7,801 bases of DNA from Paracoccaceae bacterium (GCA_007120685.1 SKNG01000339.1:1-7801), one strand, 5' to 3'. Numbered from the stretch's first letter, positions 1-6,535 are shown. Numbers and translations are program-made. The notes: a model not told the origin generated them from the letters alone.

Positions 1-125
1 AGCCGTTCGGTGGCATCCCACAGCGCGCCCCAGGTCACCGTCTGCCCGTCATGGTCGCGCGCCATGCGAGCCTCTGGCCGGGCCGCGGCCTGCGCCTCGA
101 TCAACTGGTGCAGGCGGGCGGTCAT
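1..125 (-). CDS. Probable AMP-forming acyl-CoA ligase, N-terminal fragment (partial)
   Basis: Only the first 41 codons are present; the gene continues past the left edge. The protein begins MTARLHQLIEAQAAARPEAR and continues with a stretch that includes DGQTVTWGALWDAT. A helix of the type 'L..LIEAQAAARPE' followed by 'A..DGQTVTWGALW' is the usual opening of class I adenylate-forming enzymes (AMP-binding acyl-CoA synthetases), where the T-W/Y-x-x-L strand and helix precede the N-terminal domain. No catalytic motif (P-loop or A-motifs) lies in the visible part, so substrate and activity cannot be read. The ATG at 125-123 overlaps the TGA of the thioesterase gene as ATGA, and a GGAGG at 137-133 sits 7 bases upstream, so the start is well supported. 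It is the last visible gene of the minus-strand operon. If correct, it would be the second CoA ligase of the operon, with a mechanism different from the NDP-forming one at 535-2664. Confidence 0.62.
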   Translation of the reverse strand, partial: MTARLHQLIEAQAAARPEARMARDHDGQTVTWGALWDATER

Positions 126-538
126 TGTGGCCCCTCCGGCAGCCGGGCGGGTTTGAAGACGCCCGAGGAGGTGGCGATCAGCCGCCCGTCGCCGTCATGC
201 AGTTCGGCATCGATGAACAGCGTGCGCCGCCCGCCGCCGGTAACCCGCGCGCGCGCTTCCAGCAGCCCCACCCCGGCGGGGGCCAGGAAATGCGTGGTCA
301 GCGACAGGGTGACGAAGGGCCGCCGCCCGGCGGGATCCACCGTCAGGCTGGCGGTCACCCCGCTGGCATTGTCCAGAAGCGTCGCCAGCAGCCCGCCATG
401 CACCACGCCGGAGCGGTTCAGATGCCGCTCATCCGCCACCAGCCGGCAGCGGCCGTGCGGGGCATCGCCGATATCGACCTCATAGCCCAGCAGACGCTGG
501 GTGCCGGTCTCGCCCCGGATGATGGTTCCATCGCTCAT
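122..538 (-). CDS. PaaI-type hotdog-fold acyl-CoA thioesterase
   Basis: A cytosolic hotdog-fold protein of 138 residues, the usual length for the PaaI thioesterase family, which hydrolyses acyl-CoA to free acid plus CoA. The diagnostic core is at residues 41-60: N41, then H47-G48-G49, then D56 and G60, matching the family pattern N..G.(V/I)HGG....L.D...G. In this family the Asp and the backbone around HGG form the catalytic site. The following beta-strand segment (TLSLTTHFLAPA, about residues 97-108) is also typical of the fold. The ATG at 538-536 overlaps the stop of the upstream CoA synthetase (ATGA), so translation is probably coupled; only a weak AAGG lies upstream. Its own stop overlaps the start of the AMP-ligase fragment. 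By context it probably releases or proofreads an acyl-CoA made in the pathway. The chain-length or aromatic preference cannot be read from sequence. Confidence 0.9.
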   Translation of the reverse strand: MSDGTIIRGETGTQRLLGYEVDIGDAPHGRCRLVADERHLNRSGVVHGGLLATLLDNASGVTASLTVDPAGRRPFVTLSLTTHFLAPAGVGLLEARARVTGGGRRTLFIDAELHDGDGRLIATSSGVFKPARLPEGPQ

Positions 539-2664
539 GCCTTGTCTGCCTTGCCATCCTGCCGCCGCACGATCAGCGCATCAAGCGCCACCGCCCCCTG
601 TCCCTGCGGGCGGACAAGAAACGGGTTCACATCGATACTGTCAATCGCATCGCCCTGCGCCGCCGCCAGCCGCGACAGCGCCACCAGTGCCCCGGCCAGC
701 GCCGCCTTGTCGGCGGGGGGCCGCCCGCGCACCCCGTCCAGCAGCGCCGCGCCGCGCAACTCGGCGATCATGCGCATCGCCTCGGCCCGGTCGATGGGGG
801 CGCGGCGGAAGGTGACATCGCCCAGCACCTCGACCAGCACGCCGCCCAGGCCCAGCACCACCACCGGGCCGAAGACCGGGTCGCGCTGCACGCCGATCAG
901 GCATTCCACCGCACCCTCGCCCGCCTCCATCGGCGAGACCAGCACACCCGAGATCCGCGCATCCGGCGCATGGTCGCGCGCCCGGTCGATGATGGCCTGA
1001 AACCCGCGCCGGATCGCGTCCGCGTCGTTCAGACCAAGGATCACCCCGCCCAGTTCCGTCTTGTGCGCGATATCGGGCGAGACCAGTTTCAGCGCCACCG
1101 GCCGGCCGATGGCATACCAGGCGCTGACCGCCTTGTCGGCATCGGTGGCCAGATGCTCGTCCGGCACCGGGATCCCGGCCAGCGCCAGCAGCGCCTTGGC
1201 GCGGTGTTCGTCCAGCGGCCCGTCGGGCAGGGGCTTGTCGGCGGCGGGCACATGCGGCGGGGCAGGGCGGTCGAAGCCCTCGCGCAGCGCCCGCGCCCCG
1301 GCCAGCGCCACCACCGCGTTCGACGGGTCGGCAAAGACCGGATAGCCCATCGCCTCGTATTCCAGGCGCAGGGGCTCATCGACCAGCATCGACAGCACCA
1401 GCGGGAAATCCGGCCAGGCCCGGCGCACGCCCTCCAGCGCATCGCGCACCGGCCCGGCATTGGCGGCCGAGCCAGGCACCGTGGTCAGGAAGGCCGTCAC
1501 CGCGTCATAGCCGCCCTGTTCCAGCACCAGCTTCAGGCTGTCGCTCAGGATCGCCGGGTCGTTGAACACCTGCGCGGTGAAATCGATGGGATTACGCACC
1601 CCTGCATAGGGCAGCCGTGCCCTGAGCGCCGCCTGCGCCGCGTCCGGCATCGGCGCCACGTCAAGGCCCCGGTCGCTGGCCTCGTCCGTCATCAACACGC
1701 CCACGCCGCCGGAAATGGTGACGATGCCCAGCTTCGGCCCCGCCGGCAGGGCACCGGTGCTGGCGATATGGGCGACATCGACCAGTTCCTCGGTGGTGCG
1801 CGCGCGCCAGGCGCCGAACTGGCGCAGCACCGCATCGGCCACGGCATCGGCACCGGCCAGCGCGGCGGTGTGCGATTGCGCGGCCTCGGCGCCGATCTCG
1901 GAGCGGCCGACCTTCATGAACACCACCGGCTTGCGCGCCGCCCGCGCGGCCTCCAGCGCCGCGACCAGTTTCTCGCCATCGCCGAAACCCTCGGCATAGG
2001 CCATGATGACCTTTGTGCCCGGGTCATGGGCGAAATGGTGCAGGCATTCGGCGACGCTGACATCGGCCTCGTTGCCGGTGGTGATCCAGTGCCGGACCCC
2101 CAGCCCGCGCTGGCGGGCGAGGAAGTAGAGATGGCTGCCGAAAGCCCCGCTCTGGCTGACGATGGAAAGCCCGCCCTCCTTCGGCAGTCCCCGGTCCAGC
2201 ACGGTGGAGAAGCTGGCATAGAACCGCCCCGGCACGCTGAAGGCGCCCAGGCAGTTCGGCCCTACCAGCCGCATGCCGCCTTCCCGTGCGATCGCCGCCA
2301 CGCGGGTCTGCAAGGCGGTGTCCCCCGTCTCGGCAAAGCCCGAGGCGAAGAGGACACAGGCCTTCACCCCCCGCCCGGCCAGCGCCGTCACCGCTTCTTC
2401 CACCTTGGCGGCGGGCAGGGCCAGGATGGCGGCATCGGGCGCTTCCGGCAGATCGGCGACCGAAGGATAGGCCGTCAGCCCCTGCACCGTCTCGCGCGTC
2501 GGGTTGACCGGGTAGATAGGCCCCTCGAACCCCGCCGCCTTCAGATAGGCAAGCGGCCGCCCGCCGATCCGCGTGGGATCGTCCGACGCGCCCAGGATGG
2601 CGATCGAGCGGGGCGCGAAGAGCGCATCCAGCGAGCCGGGATCAGTCACAGGGGAGCGGGTCAT
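535..2664 (-). CDS. NDP-forming acyl-CoA synthetase, fused alpha-beta type (acetate-CoA ligase family)
   Basis: A protein of 709 residues, the usual size of fused NDP-forming acyl-CoA synthetases (acyl-CoA + ADP + Pi reversibly to acid + ATP + CoA). An N-terminal CoA-binding Rossmann domain covers about residues 13-140, with the nucleotide loop IAILGASDDP at 21-30 and GPNCLGAF at 135-142. Succinyl-CoA-ligase-like domains follow (about 145-460). They contain SQSGAFG at 170-176 and the loop QSHTAALAG at 263-271, whose H265 is the expected phosphohistidine. An ATP-grasp beta module occupies about 483-700, with ALKLVSPDIAHKTELGGV at 524-541, DPVFGPVVVLGLGG at 595-608 and the acidic IDVNPF at 677-682. 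All key motifs look intact. A longer reading frame opens with TTG at 2679, but its first codons are the Shine-Dalgarno itself, so the ATG at 2664 is chosen. The substrate is unknown; family members act on acetate, pimelate-like diacids, aromatic acids and others. Context suggests it activates the transported acid or recovers ATP from the BKACE-derived acyl-CoA. Confidence 0.93.
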   Translation of the reverse strand: MTRSPVTDPGSLDALFAPRSIAILGASDDPTRIGGRPLAYLKAAGFEGPIYPVNPTRETVQGLTAYPSVADLPEAPDAAILALPAAKVEEAVTALAGRGVKACVLFASGFAETGDTALQTRVAAIAREGGMRLVGPNCLGAFSVPGRFYASFSTVLDRGLPKEGGLSIVSQSGAFGSHLYFLARQRGLGVRHWITTGNEADVSVAECLHHFAHDPGTKVIMAYAEGFGDGEKLVAALEAARAARKPVVFMKVGRSEIGAEAAQSHTAALAGADAVADAVLRQFGAWRARTTEELVDVAHIASTGALPAGPKLGIVTISGGVGVLMTDEASDRGLDVAPMPDAAQAALRARLPYAGVRNPIDFTAQVFNDPAILSDSLKLVLEQGGYDAVTAFLTTVPGSAANAGPVRDALEGVRRAWPDFPLVLSMLVDEPLRLEYEAMGYPVFADPSNAVVALAGARALREGFDRPAPPHVPAADKPLPDGPLDEHRAKALLALAGIPVPDEHLATDADKAVSAWYAIGRPVALKLVSPDIAHKTELGGVILGLNDADAIRRGFQAIIDRARDHAPDARISGVLVSPMEAGEGAVECLIGVQRDPVFGPVVVLGLGGVLVEVLGDVTFRRAPIDRAEAMRMIAELRGAALLDGVRGRPPADKAALAGALVALSRLAAAQGDAIDSIDVNPFLVRPQGQGAVALDALIVRRQDGKADKA

Positions 2665-2669
2665 GGATG

Positions 2670-2676
2670 CCTCCTT
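2670..2676 (-). promoter_or_regulatory. Strong Shine-Dalgarno that decides the CoA synthetase start
   Basis: Read on the minus strand, 2676-2670 is AAGGAGG, a near-perfect anti-16S match placed 5 bases before the ATG at 2664-2662. It lies in the only true gap of the operon (22 bases between the SDR stop and this ATG). This gene is therefore likely translated by its own initiation rather than by coupling, unlike its neighbours. The site overlaps the alternative TTG start at 2679, which makes that start implausible. Confidence 0.85.
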
Positions 2677-2686
2677 CAAGGCCGGC

Positions 2687-3412
2687 TCAGATGGTGGCGA
2701 TGCCGATTGTCAGCCCGCCGCAGATGTTGAGCACCTGGCCGGTTGTATAGCCCGCCTGTGCATCCAGAAAGCCCGCGCAGGCATGGGCGATTTCCTCGGG
2801 CTGGCCCATGCGGCCGGTTGGGATGGTGGCGGTGAAGCGGCGGCGCTGTTCGCTGCCGGGCGGGTTGTTGGCGGCGAAGAACTCGGTTTCCACCGGGCCG
2901 GGGGCGATGCAATTGACGGTGATCCCGTCGCCGGCCAGTTCCAGCGCCGCGGTGCGCGTCAGCCCCACGAGTGCTGCCTTGCTGGCGCCGTAGAGCAGCC
3001 GCCCCGGCTTGCCCAGCGCCGCGCGACTGCCGATGTTGACGATCCGCCCGAACCCCGCCGCCCGCATCCCCGGCACCACCGCCTGCATGGCCTGCATCGG
3101 CGCGCGCAGGTTGATGGCCATCATCACGTCCAGTTCCTGCGGTGTCGCCTCTTCCAGCGCGGCGGGCAGGAAGATGCCGGCGTTGTTGACCAGCCGCAGC
3201 ACCTGATGGTCCGCGACCACCTGCGCCAACGCGGCCGCCGTGGCATCGGCATCGGCGATGTCGGCGGTGAAAAAGGGGAACTCGGCCCCGACCGGCACCG
3301 CGCGCGCCATGCCGATCACGCTGTGCCCCTGCGCCAGCAGATGCCGCGCGATGGCCAGCCCGATGCCCCGGCTCGCCCCTGTTATCAGCGTGACGCCTTC
3401 ACCCGTCGCCAT
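2687..3412 (-). CDS. SDR-family oxidoreductase (FabG-like), second of a tandem pair
   Basis: A classical short-chain dehydrogenase of 241 residues with the full motif set: cofactor loop TGASRGIG at 11-18, NNAG at 76-79, active-site N101, S129, Y141 and K145 (Y-x-x-x-K), and PGPVETEF at 171-178. R15 in the glycine-rich loop and R37 just after the second strand, with no Asp there, suggest NADP(H), but that is inference. The FabG-like fold points to 3-hydroxy/3-oxo interconversion of an acid or acyl-CoA. The C-terminus reads NICGGLTIG, with Cys where FabG-type proteins commonly have Asp. The frame is open upstream to 3526, but that stretch lies inside the preceding gene. The ATG at 3412-3410 places the SDR fold correctly and follows a run of seven Gs that could serve as a weak ribosome site. 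It overlaps the preceding SDR by 14 bases. Likely role: one of two dehydrogenases feeding or draining the BKACE step. Confidence 0.92.
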   Translation of the reverse strand: MATGEGVTLITGASRGIGLAIARHLLAQGHSVIGMARAVPVGAEFPFFTADIADADATAAALAQVVADHQVLRLVNNAGIFLPAALEEATPQELDVMMAINLRAPMQAMQAVVPGMRAAGFGRIVNIGSRAALGKPGRLLYGASKAALVGLTRTAALELAGDGITVNCIAPGPVETEFFAANNPPGSEQRRRFTATIPTGRMGQPEEIAHACAGFLDAQAGYTTGQVLNICGGLTIGIATI

Positions 3413-4169
3413 GCCCCCCCACCGGCGCCAGCCCGCGCCCGCAATCGACCACCACCACCTGCCCGGTGATCGCCGGCTGGGCGCAGAGGAAGACCATGGC
3501 ATCCGCGATGTCCTGCGGCTCGACAAACCGGCCCAGCGCGGTATCGGCCAGCGAGCGGCGCTTGCGGTCCTCGGGCCAGGTGTCGGTCCAGGGCGTGCGG
3601 GTCAGGCCGGGGGCGACGGCATTGACGCGGATATCGGGCGCCAGCGCCTTGGCCAGGTTGCGGGTCAGGTTGATCAGCCCGGCCTTGCTGGTGGCATAGG
3701 CCAGCGAACTGGCCTGCCCGCCCAGCCCGGCGGTCGAGGCCGTGGCGACGATGCAGCCGCGCGCGGCGCGCAGCGCCGGGGCTGCGGCGCGGGTGCAGCG
3801 AAAGGGGCCGATCAGGTTGGTCGACAGGATCGCCTGCCAGAAATCCTCGTCCAGCCGGTCCAGGTCCGGATAGGGCACGGGCTCGGTGCTGACCGGGGTG
3901 CCGGCGTTGTTGATCAGGATATCAAGGCCCCCCAGCGCGTCGATGGCGCGGGCGACCATGTCCTCGGCCTCGCCCGGCACGGCCACATTGCCCGGCGCCG
4001 ACAGCGCGCCCAGCGCCGCCGCTGCCTCTGGCCCGCGCGGATCATCCGCCAGATGGTTGATCGCCACCCGCACCCCGCAGCGCACCAGCGCCTGCGCCGT
4101 GGCCAGCCCGATACCCGAGGCGCCGCCCGTCACCAGCGCCCGCTTGCCCGCCAGATCGGCGCCGATCAT
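3399..4169 (-). CDS. SDR-family oxidoreductase, first of a tandem pair
   Basis: A classical SDR of 256 residues. It has TGGASGIG at 14-21, LINNAG at 85-90, N118, S145, Y158 and K162, giving a complete Asn-Ser-Tyr-Lys tetrad, and APGLTRTPW at 186-194. The glycine loop lacks the basic residue seen in the neighbouring SDR, and the end of the second strand reads AINHLADD, so cofactor preference is unclear and may differ from the neighbour. The usual C-terminal 'DGG' region is altered to VVVDCGRGL (about 229-237). The two SDRs differ clearly in sequence, so this is not a recent duplication. The ATG at 4169-4167 overlaps the BKACE stop as ATGA, indicating translational coupling. Being directly behind the BKACE gene, this is the best candidate for oxidising a 3-hydroxy acid to the 3-keto acid cleaved by BKACE. 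That role is inferred from context. Confidence 0.92.
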   Translation of the reverse strand: MIGADLAGKRALVTGGASGIGLATAQALVRCGVRVAINHLADDPRGPEAAAALGALSAPGNVAVPGEAEDMVARAIDALGGLDILINNAGTPVSTEPVPYPDLDRLDEDFWQAILSTNLIGPFRCTRAAAPALRAARGCIVATASTAGLGGQASSLAYATSKAGLINLTRNLAKALAPDIRVNAVAPGLTRTPWTDTWPEDRKRRSLADTALGRFVEPQDIADAMVFLCAQPAITGQVVVVDCGRGLAPVGGHGDG

Positions 4170-5044
4170 GCCGCCAGTCCCAGAAGCCCGCGCGCCTGAT
4201 CGGGCGAGGCGATGCGGTGGCCGGTCAGTTCCAGTATCTTCACCGCGCGTTCGACCAGCGCGCCATTGCCCGGCGTCAGTTCGCCGGCGGACAGATACAG
4301 GTTGTCCTCCATCCCAACCCGCACATGCCCGCCCAGCGCGGCGACCATCGCCACCATCGGAAACTGCATGCGCGAGATGCCGAAGCCGGACCAATGGGCG
4401 CCGGGCGGCAGCGCGGCCTGCATCGCCATCAGCGCCTGCGGGGTGGCGGGCGCGCCATGGGGGATGCCGAGGCAGATCTGGAACAGCGGCGGGGCGTCGA
4501 TATGCCCTTCGGCGATCAGGCGTCTGGCCAGCTCGATATGGCCCAGGTCGAAAACCTCGATCTCCGGTTTCGCGCCGGCCGCGCGCATCGCCTGCGCCAT
4601 CTGGCGCAGATGGGCCGGCGTGTTGACGAAGACATGCTCGCCGAAATTCATGCTGCCCACGTCCAGCGAGGCGAAGTCGGGCCGCAGTTCCGCCACATGC
4701 GCCACCCGTGCGGCGGGCGTGGTCAGCGTGCTGCCAGGGCCGGCCTGGCGCGGGTCGGCCTCGCCCGGCACGAACCGTGCGCCGGCGCCGCAGGTGAGGT
4801 TCAGCAGGACCTCGCGGTTCTCGGCGCGGATCCGCTCCACCACCTCGCGGTAGAGCGCCGGATCCATGCTGGGCGCCTCGGTCTGCGGGTCGCGGACATG
4901 GATATGCACCACCGCGGCCCCGGCGCGCGCGGCCTCCAGCGCCGAAGCCGCAATCTCGGCCGGTGTGACCGGCAGGGCCGGGTTGCGCGCGCGCGTGCCG
5001 AAGGCGCCGGTCAGCGCGCAGGTGATCACCACTGCGTCGGTCAT
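4166..5044 (-). CDS. Beta-keto acid cleavage enzyme (BKACE, DUF849; Kce-like)
   Basis: A TIM-barrel metalloenzyme of 292 residues, close to the family's usual length. Characterised members (Kce of lysine fermentation and relatives) convert a 3-keto acid plus acetyl-CoA into acetoacetate plus a new acyl-CoA. The start ITCALTGAFGTRARNPALP matches the family opening. HIHVRD at 47-52 supplies the expected zinc ligands H47 and H49. GHVRVGMEDN at 239-248 supplies R242, the third ligand E246 and D247. NFGEHVFVNTP at 133-143 and EIEVFDLG at 161-168 are also family-typical. The residue aligned with the substrate-amine-binding Glu of Kce (from memory, E14) is F15 here, so the substrate is probably not 3-keto-5-aminohexanoate. 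The ATG at 5044 follows a G-rich stretch (GGGGGGA) about 8 bases upstream. It is the first gene of the minus-strand operon. Confidence is high for family, low for substrate. Confidence 0.93.
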   Translation of the reverse strand: MTDAVVITCALTGAFGTRARNPALPVTPAEIAASALEAARAGAAVVHIHVRDPQTEAPSMDPALYREVVERIRAENREVLLNLTCGAGARFVPGEADPRQAGPGSTLTTPAARVAHVAELRPDFASLDVGSMNFGEHVFVNTPAHLRQMAQAMRAAGAKPEIEVFDLGHIELARRLIAEGHIDAPPLFQICLGIPHGAPATPQALMAMQAALPPGAHWSGFGISRMQFPMVAMVAALGGHVRVGMEDNLYLSAGELTPGNGALVERAVKILELTGHRIASPDQARGLLGLAA

Positions 5045-5123
5045 GCTGTCTGTCCCCCCTGCGCGCCATCATCGGCAAGCCGGCGCCCGTGCGCAAGCCC
5101 CCGGGGACGACCCCGCGCAACAT

Positions 5124-5151
5124 TCGATAAGGTTGACCCAACGTGCTGCAA
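5124..5151 (-). promoter_or_regulatory. Candidate sigma-70 promoter for the BKACE operon
   Basis: On the minus strand, TTGCAG (5151-5146) and TATCGA (5129-5124) are separated by 16 bases. Each box matches 3 of 6 consensus positions, including the conserved TTG and TAT. It would give a leader of roughly 70 bases before the ATG at 5044. The CAAC/GTTG repeats lie inside and beside it. This is weak evidence from sequence alone. Confidence 0.22.
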
Positions 5152-5161
5152 TTAAAATGCC

Positions 5162-5190
5162 TTGCTGCCTGTGCTGTGGCCCGCTAGCAT
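5162..5190 (+). promoter_or_regulatory. Candidate sigma-70 promoter for the TRAP transporter genes
   Basis: TTGCTG (5162-5167) and TAGCAT (5185-5190) are 17 bases apart. The -35 box matches 3 of 6 consensus positions and the -10 box 4 of 6. Transcription from here would leave a leader of about 65-70 bases before the ATG at 5265. An alternative, TTGACC at 5133-5138 with TAAAAT at 5153-5158, has better boxes but a spacer of only 14. Neither is certain. Confidence 0.27.
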
Positions 5191-5264
5191 TGCATGGCGT
5201 GGACGGTTTCCGGCAGGCTTTCGGAGGAATAGCCGGTCGGCACGCCCGACAGGAGGAGAAGGAA

Positions 5265-6434
5265 ATGACAATAAAACTTGGAACCGGCGCCCTGACCGGC
5301 GCGGCTGTCCTGGCCGTATCAGCCCTTGTGGCGCTGCCTGCGGCGGCAGACGATATCGAACTGCCCCGCACCGTCAGCTGGACGGCCTATGACACTGGCT
5401 CGGCCGGCTATAACCAGGCGGTCGGCATCGGCTCGGCGCTGCGCAACGTGGTCGGCACCGAACTGCGCGTCCTGCCCGGGCGCAACGACATCGCCCGCCA
5501 GGTGCCGCTGCGCCAGCGCCGGGTTGATTTCTCGGCCACCGGGATCGGCGCCAGCTACTTCTCGCAGGAAGGCGTGTTCGAATTCGGCACCGCCGAATGG
5601 GGGCCACAGGATGTGCGCGTGCTCATCGCTTCGAACGACGATGGCAACCTGGGCATCGGCGTCGCCGCCGACACCGGGGCGCGCTTTGTCGAGGATCTGC
5701 GCGGCAAGCGCGTGGCCTGGATCGTCGGCTCGCCGGCGCTGAACGAGAACATCACGGCAATGCTGGCCTTTGCCGGCATGACCTGGGACGATGTAGAGCG
5801 AGTGGACTTCCCGGGCTTCGGCGCCTCCTGGGAAGGGATCATCAACAACCAGGTCGATGCCGCCTTTGCCGCCACCGTGTCCGGGCCGGCCTATCAGCTG
5901 GAAGCCAGCCCGCGCGGCCTGACCTGGATCGAATTCCCCCATGACCAGACCGAAAACTGGGAGCGCATGCAGGCTCTCGCACCCTTCTACGCACCGAACA
6001 TGGCCACCGAGGGCGCCGGCATCACGGCTGAGAACCCGCACGAGGGGGCGGCCTATCCCTATCCTGTGCTGATCTCCTATTCGGATCAGGAAGAGGAACT
6101 GGTCTACAACATGACCCGGGCCATGGTCGAACTCTTCCCCCAATATTCGGACTCCGCCCCGGGCGCGACCGGCTGGGATCTGGAGCGGCAGAACTTCGAA
6201 TGGGCCGTGCCTTATCACGAGGGCGCCATCCGCTATTACACCGAAATCGGGGTGTGGTCGGATGCCGCGCAGGCGCATAACGATGCTCTGATCGAGCGCC
6301 AGCGCGTCCTGCGCGAGGCCTGGGACGCCTTTACCGCCACCGACCCGGCCGAGGATGCCTTCATGCAGGGCTGGATGGAGGCCCGCGCGGCGGCGCTGGA
6401 AGCGGCCGGCATGGACGTGGTGTTCCAGCCTTAA
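5265..6434 (+). CDS. TAXI-family TRAP transporter solute-binding protein
   Basis: A periplasmic binding protein of 389 residues that would capture an organic acid and deliver it to the membrane permease encoded next. A Sec signal peptide is visible: K4, a hydrophobic core at about 8-25, and a likely cut after AAA at 26-28, before DD. There is no lipobox Cys. The mature start TVSWTAYDTGSAGYNQAVGIGSALR is a variant of the TAXI opening (a glycine- and Tyr-containing segment, then a helix). LRGKRVAW at 145-152, the WEGIINNQVDAAF region at 189-201 and EGAIRYYTEIGVW at 319-331 match the TAXI pattern. Most TAXI proteins end soon after that last motif, at roughly 320-340 residues. Here about 58 further residues, rich in Ala, Glu and Arg and probably helical, follow. 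The ATG is set by AGGAGG at 5251-5256, 8 bases upstream; the open frame before it lacks this. The ligand is unknown; divergence from the BKACE operon suggests the carboxylate degraded there. Confidence 0.9.
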   Translation: MTIKLGTGALTGAAVLAVSALVALPAAADDIELPRTVSWTAYDTGSAGYNQAVGIGSALRNVVGTELRVLPGRNDIARQVPLRQRRVDFSATGIGASYFSQEGVFEFGTAEWGPQDVRVLIASNDDGNLGIGVAADTGARFVEDLRGKRVAWIVGSPALNENITAMLAFAGMTWDDVERVDFPGFGASWEGIINNQVDAAFAATVSGPAYQLEASPRGLTWIEFPHDQTENWERMQALAPFYAPNMATEGAGITAENPHEGAAYPYPVLISYSDQEEELVYNMTRAMVELFPQYSDSAPGATGWDLERQNFEWAVPYHEGAIRYYTEIGVWSDAAQAHNDALIERQRVLREAWDAFTATDPAEDAFMQGWMEARAAALEAAGMDVVFQP

Positions 6435-6513
6435 GCGATGCGACGGCGGCGTGCGCGGGGCCGGCATCAGCCATCCGCGCGCGCCGAATCAGCACGCCTG
6501 AATCCTGAACAGA

Positions 6514-6535
6514 CCGGTTGCCCATGGGTGGCCGG
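6514..6535 (+). other. Plus-strand-specific RNA hairpin
   Basis: The 22 bases fold symmetrically: CCGG (6514-6517) pairs with CCGG (6532-6535), three bases pair as G-U wobbles (6518-6520 with 6529-6531), then CC pairs with GG, closing a CAUG loop. The three wobbles would be A-C mismatches in the complementary strand, so the full 9-bp stem exists only in plus-strand RNA, the sense of the transporter genes. It lies about 80 bases after the binding-protein stop. Confidence 0.5.

Larger units (their letters stand above)
5045..5264. promoter_or_regulatory. Divergent intergenic control region between catabolic operon and TRAP transporter
   Basis: This 220-base stretch separates the two divergent first genes and must carry both promoters unless they are transcribed from outside. 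Its middle part, about 5118-5160, is clearly AT-richer than everything around it. It contains CAAC at 5118-5121, GTTG at 5132-5135 and CAAC at 5139-5142, so GTTG-ACC-CAAC (5132-5142) forms a short inverted repeat and the first two boxes form another with a 10-base spacer. These could be operator half-sites for a regulator encoded elsewhere, but the arms are only 4 bases. No ORF with a ribosome site was seen inside. Confidence 0.6.

Noticed and set aside
970..2730. Plus-strand open frame of 586 codons opposite the CoA synthetase
   Set aside because: Its translation is rich in Arg, His, Gly and Gln with no recognisable domain, the typical antisense shadow of a high-GC gene. The minus-strand frame has complete family motifs.
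4166..5044. Assignment as the dehydrocarnitine-cleaving enzyme of carnitine degradation
   Set aside because: The operon shape fits, but no carnitine dehydrogenase-type gene, betaine transporter or betaine demethylase is present, and substrate cannot be read from the residues alone.
3399..5141. Minus-strand open frame of 580 codons spanning the BKACE and first SDR
   Set aside because: Only its last 256 codons are the SDR. The upstream part is out of frame with the intact BKACE gene and has no domain, so it is not a fusion.
5319..6467. Minus-strand frame of 382 codons opposite the binding protein
   Set aside because: An antisense shadow of GC-rich codons, with His/Gly/Arg-rich composition and no ribosome site. 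The plus-strand frame has a signal peptide and TAXI motifs.
6521..6528. CCCATGGG palindrome as a DNA operator
   Set aside because: The perfect DNA palindrome is only 8 bases. The wider symmetry depends on G-U pairs, which are meaningful in RNA but not for DNA binding.
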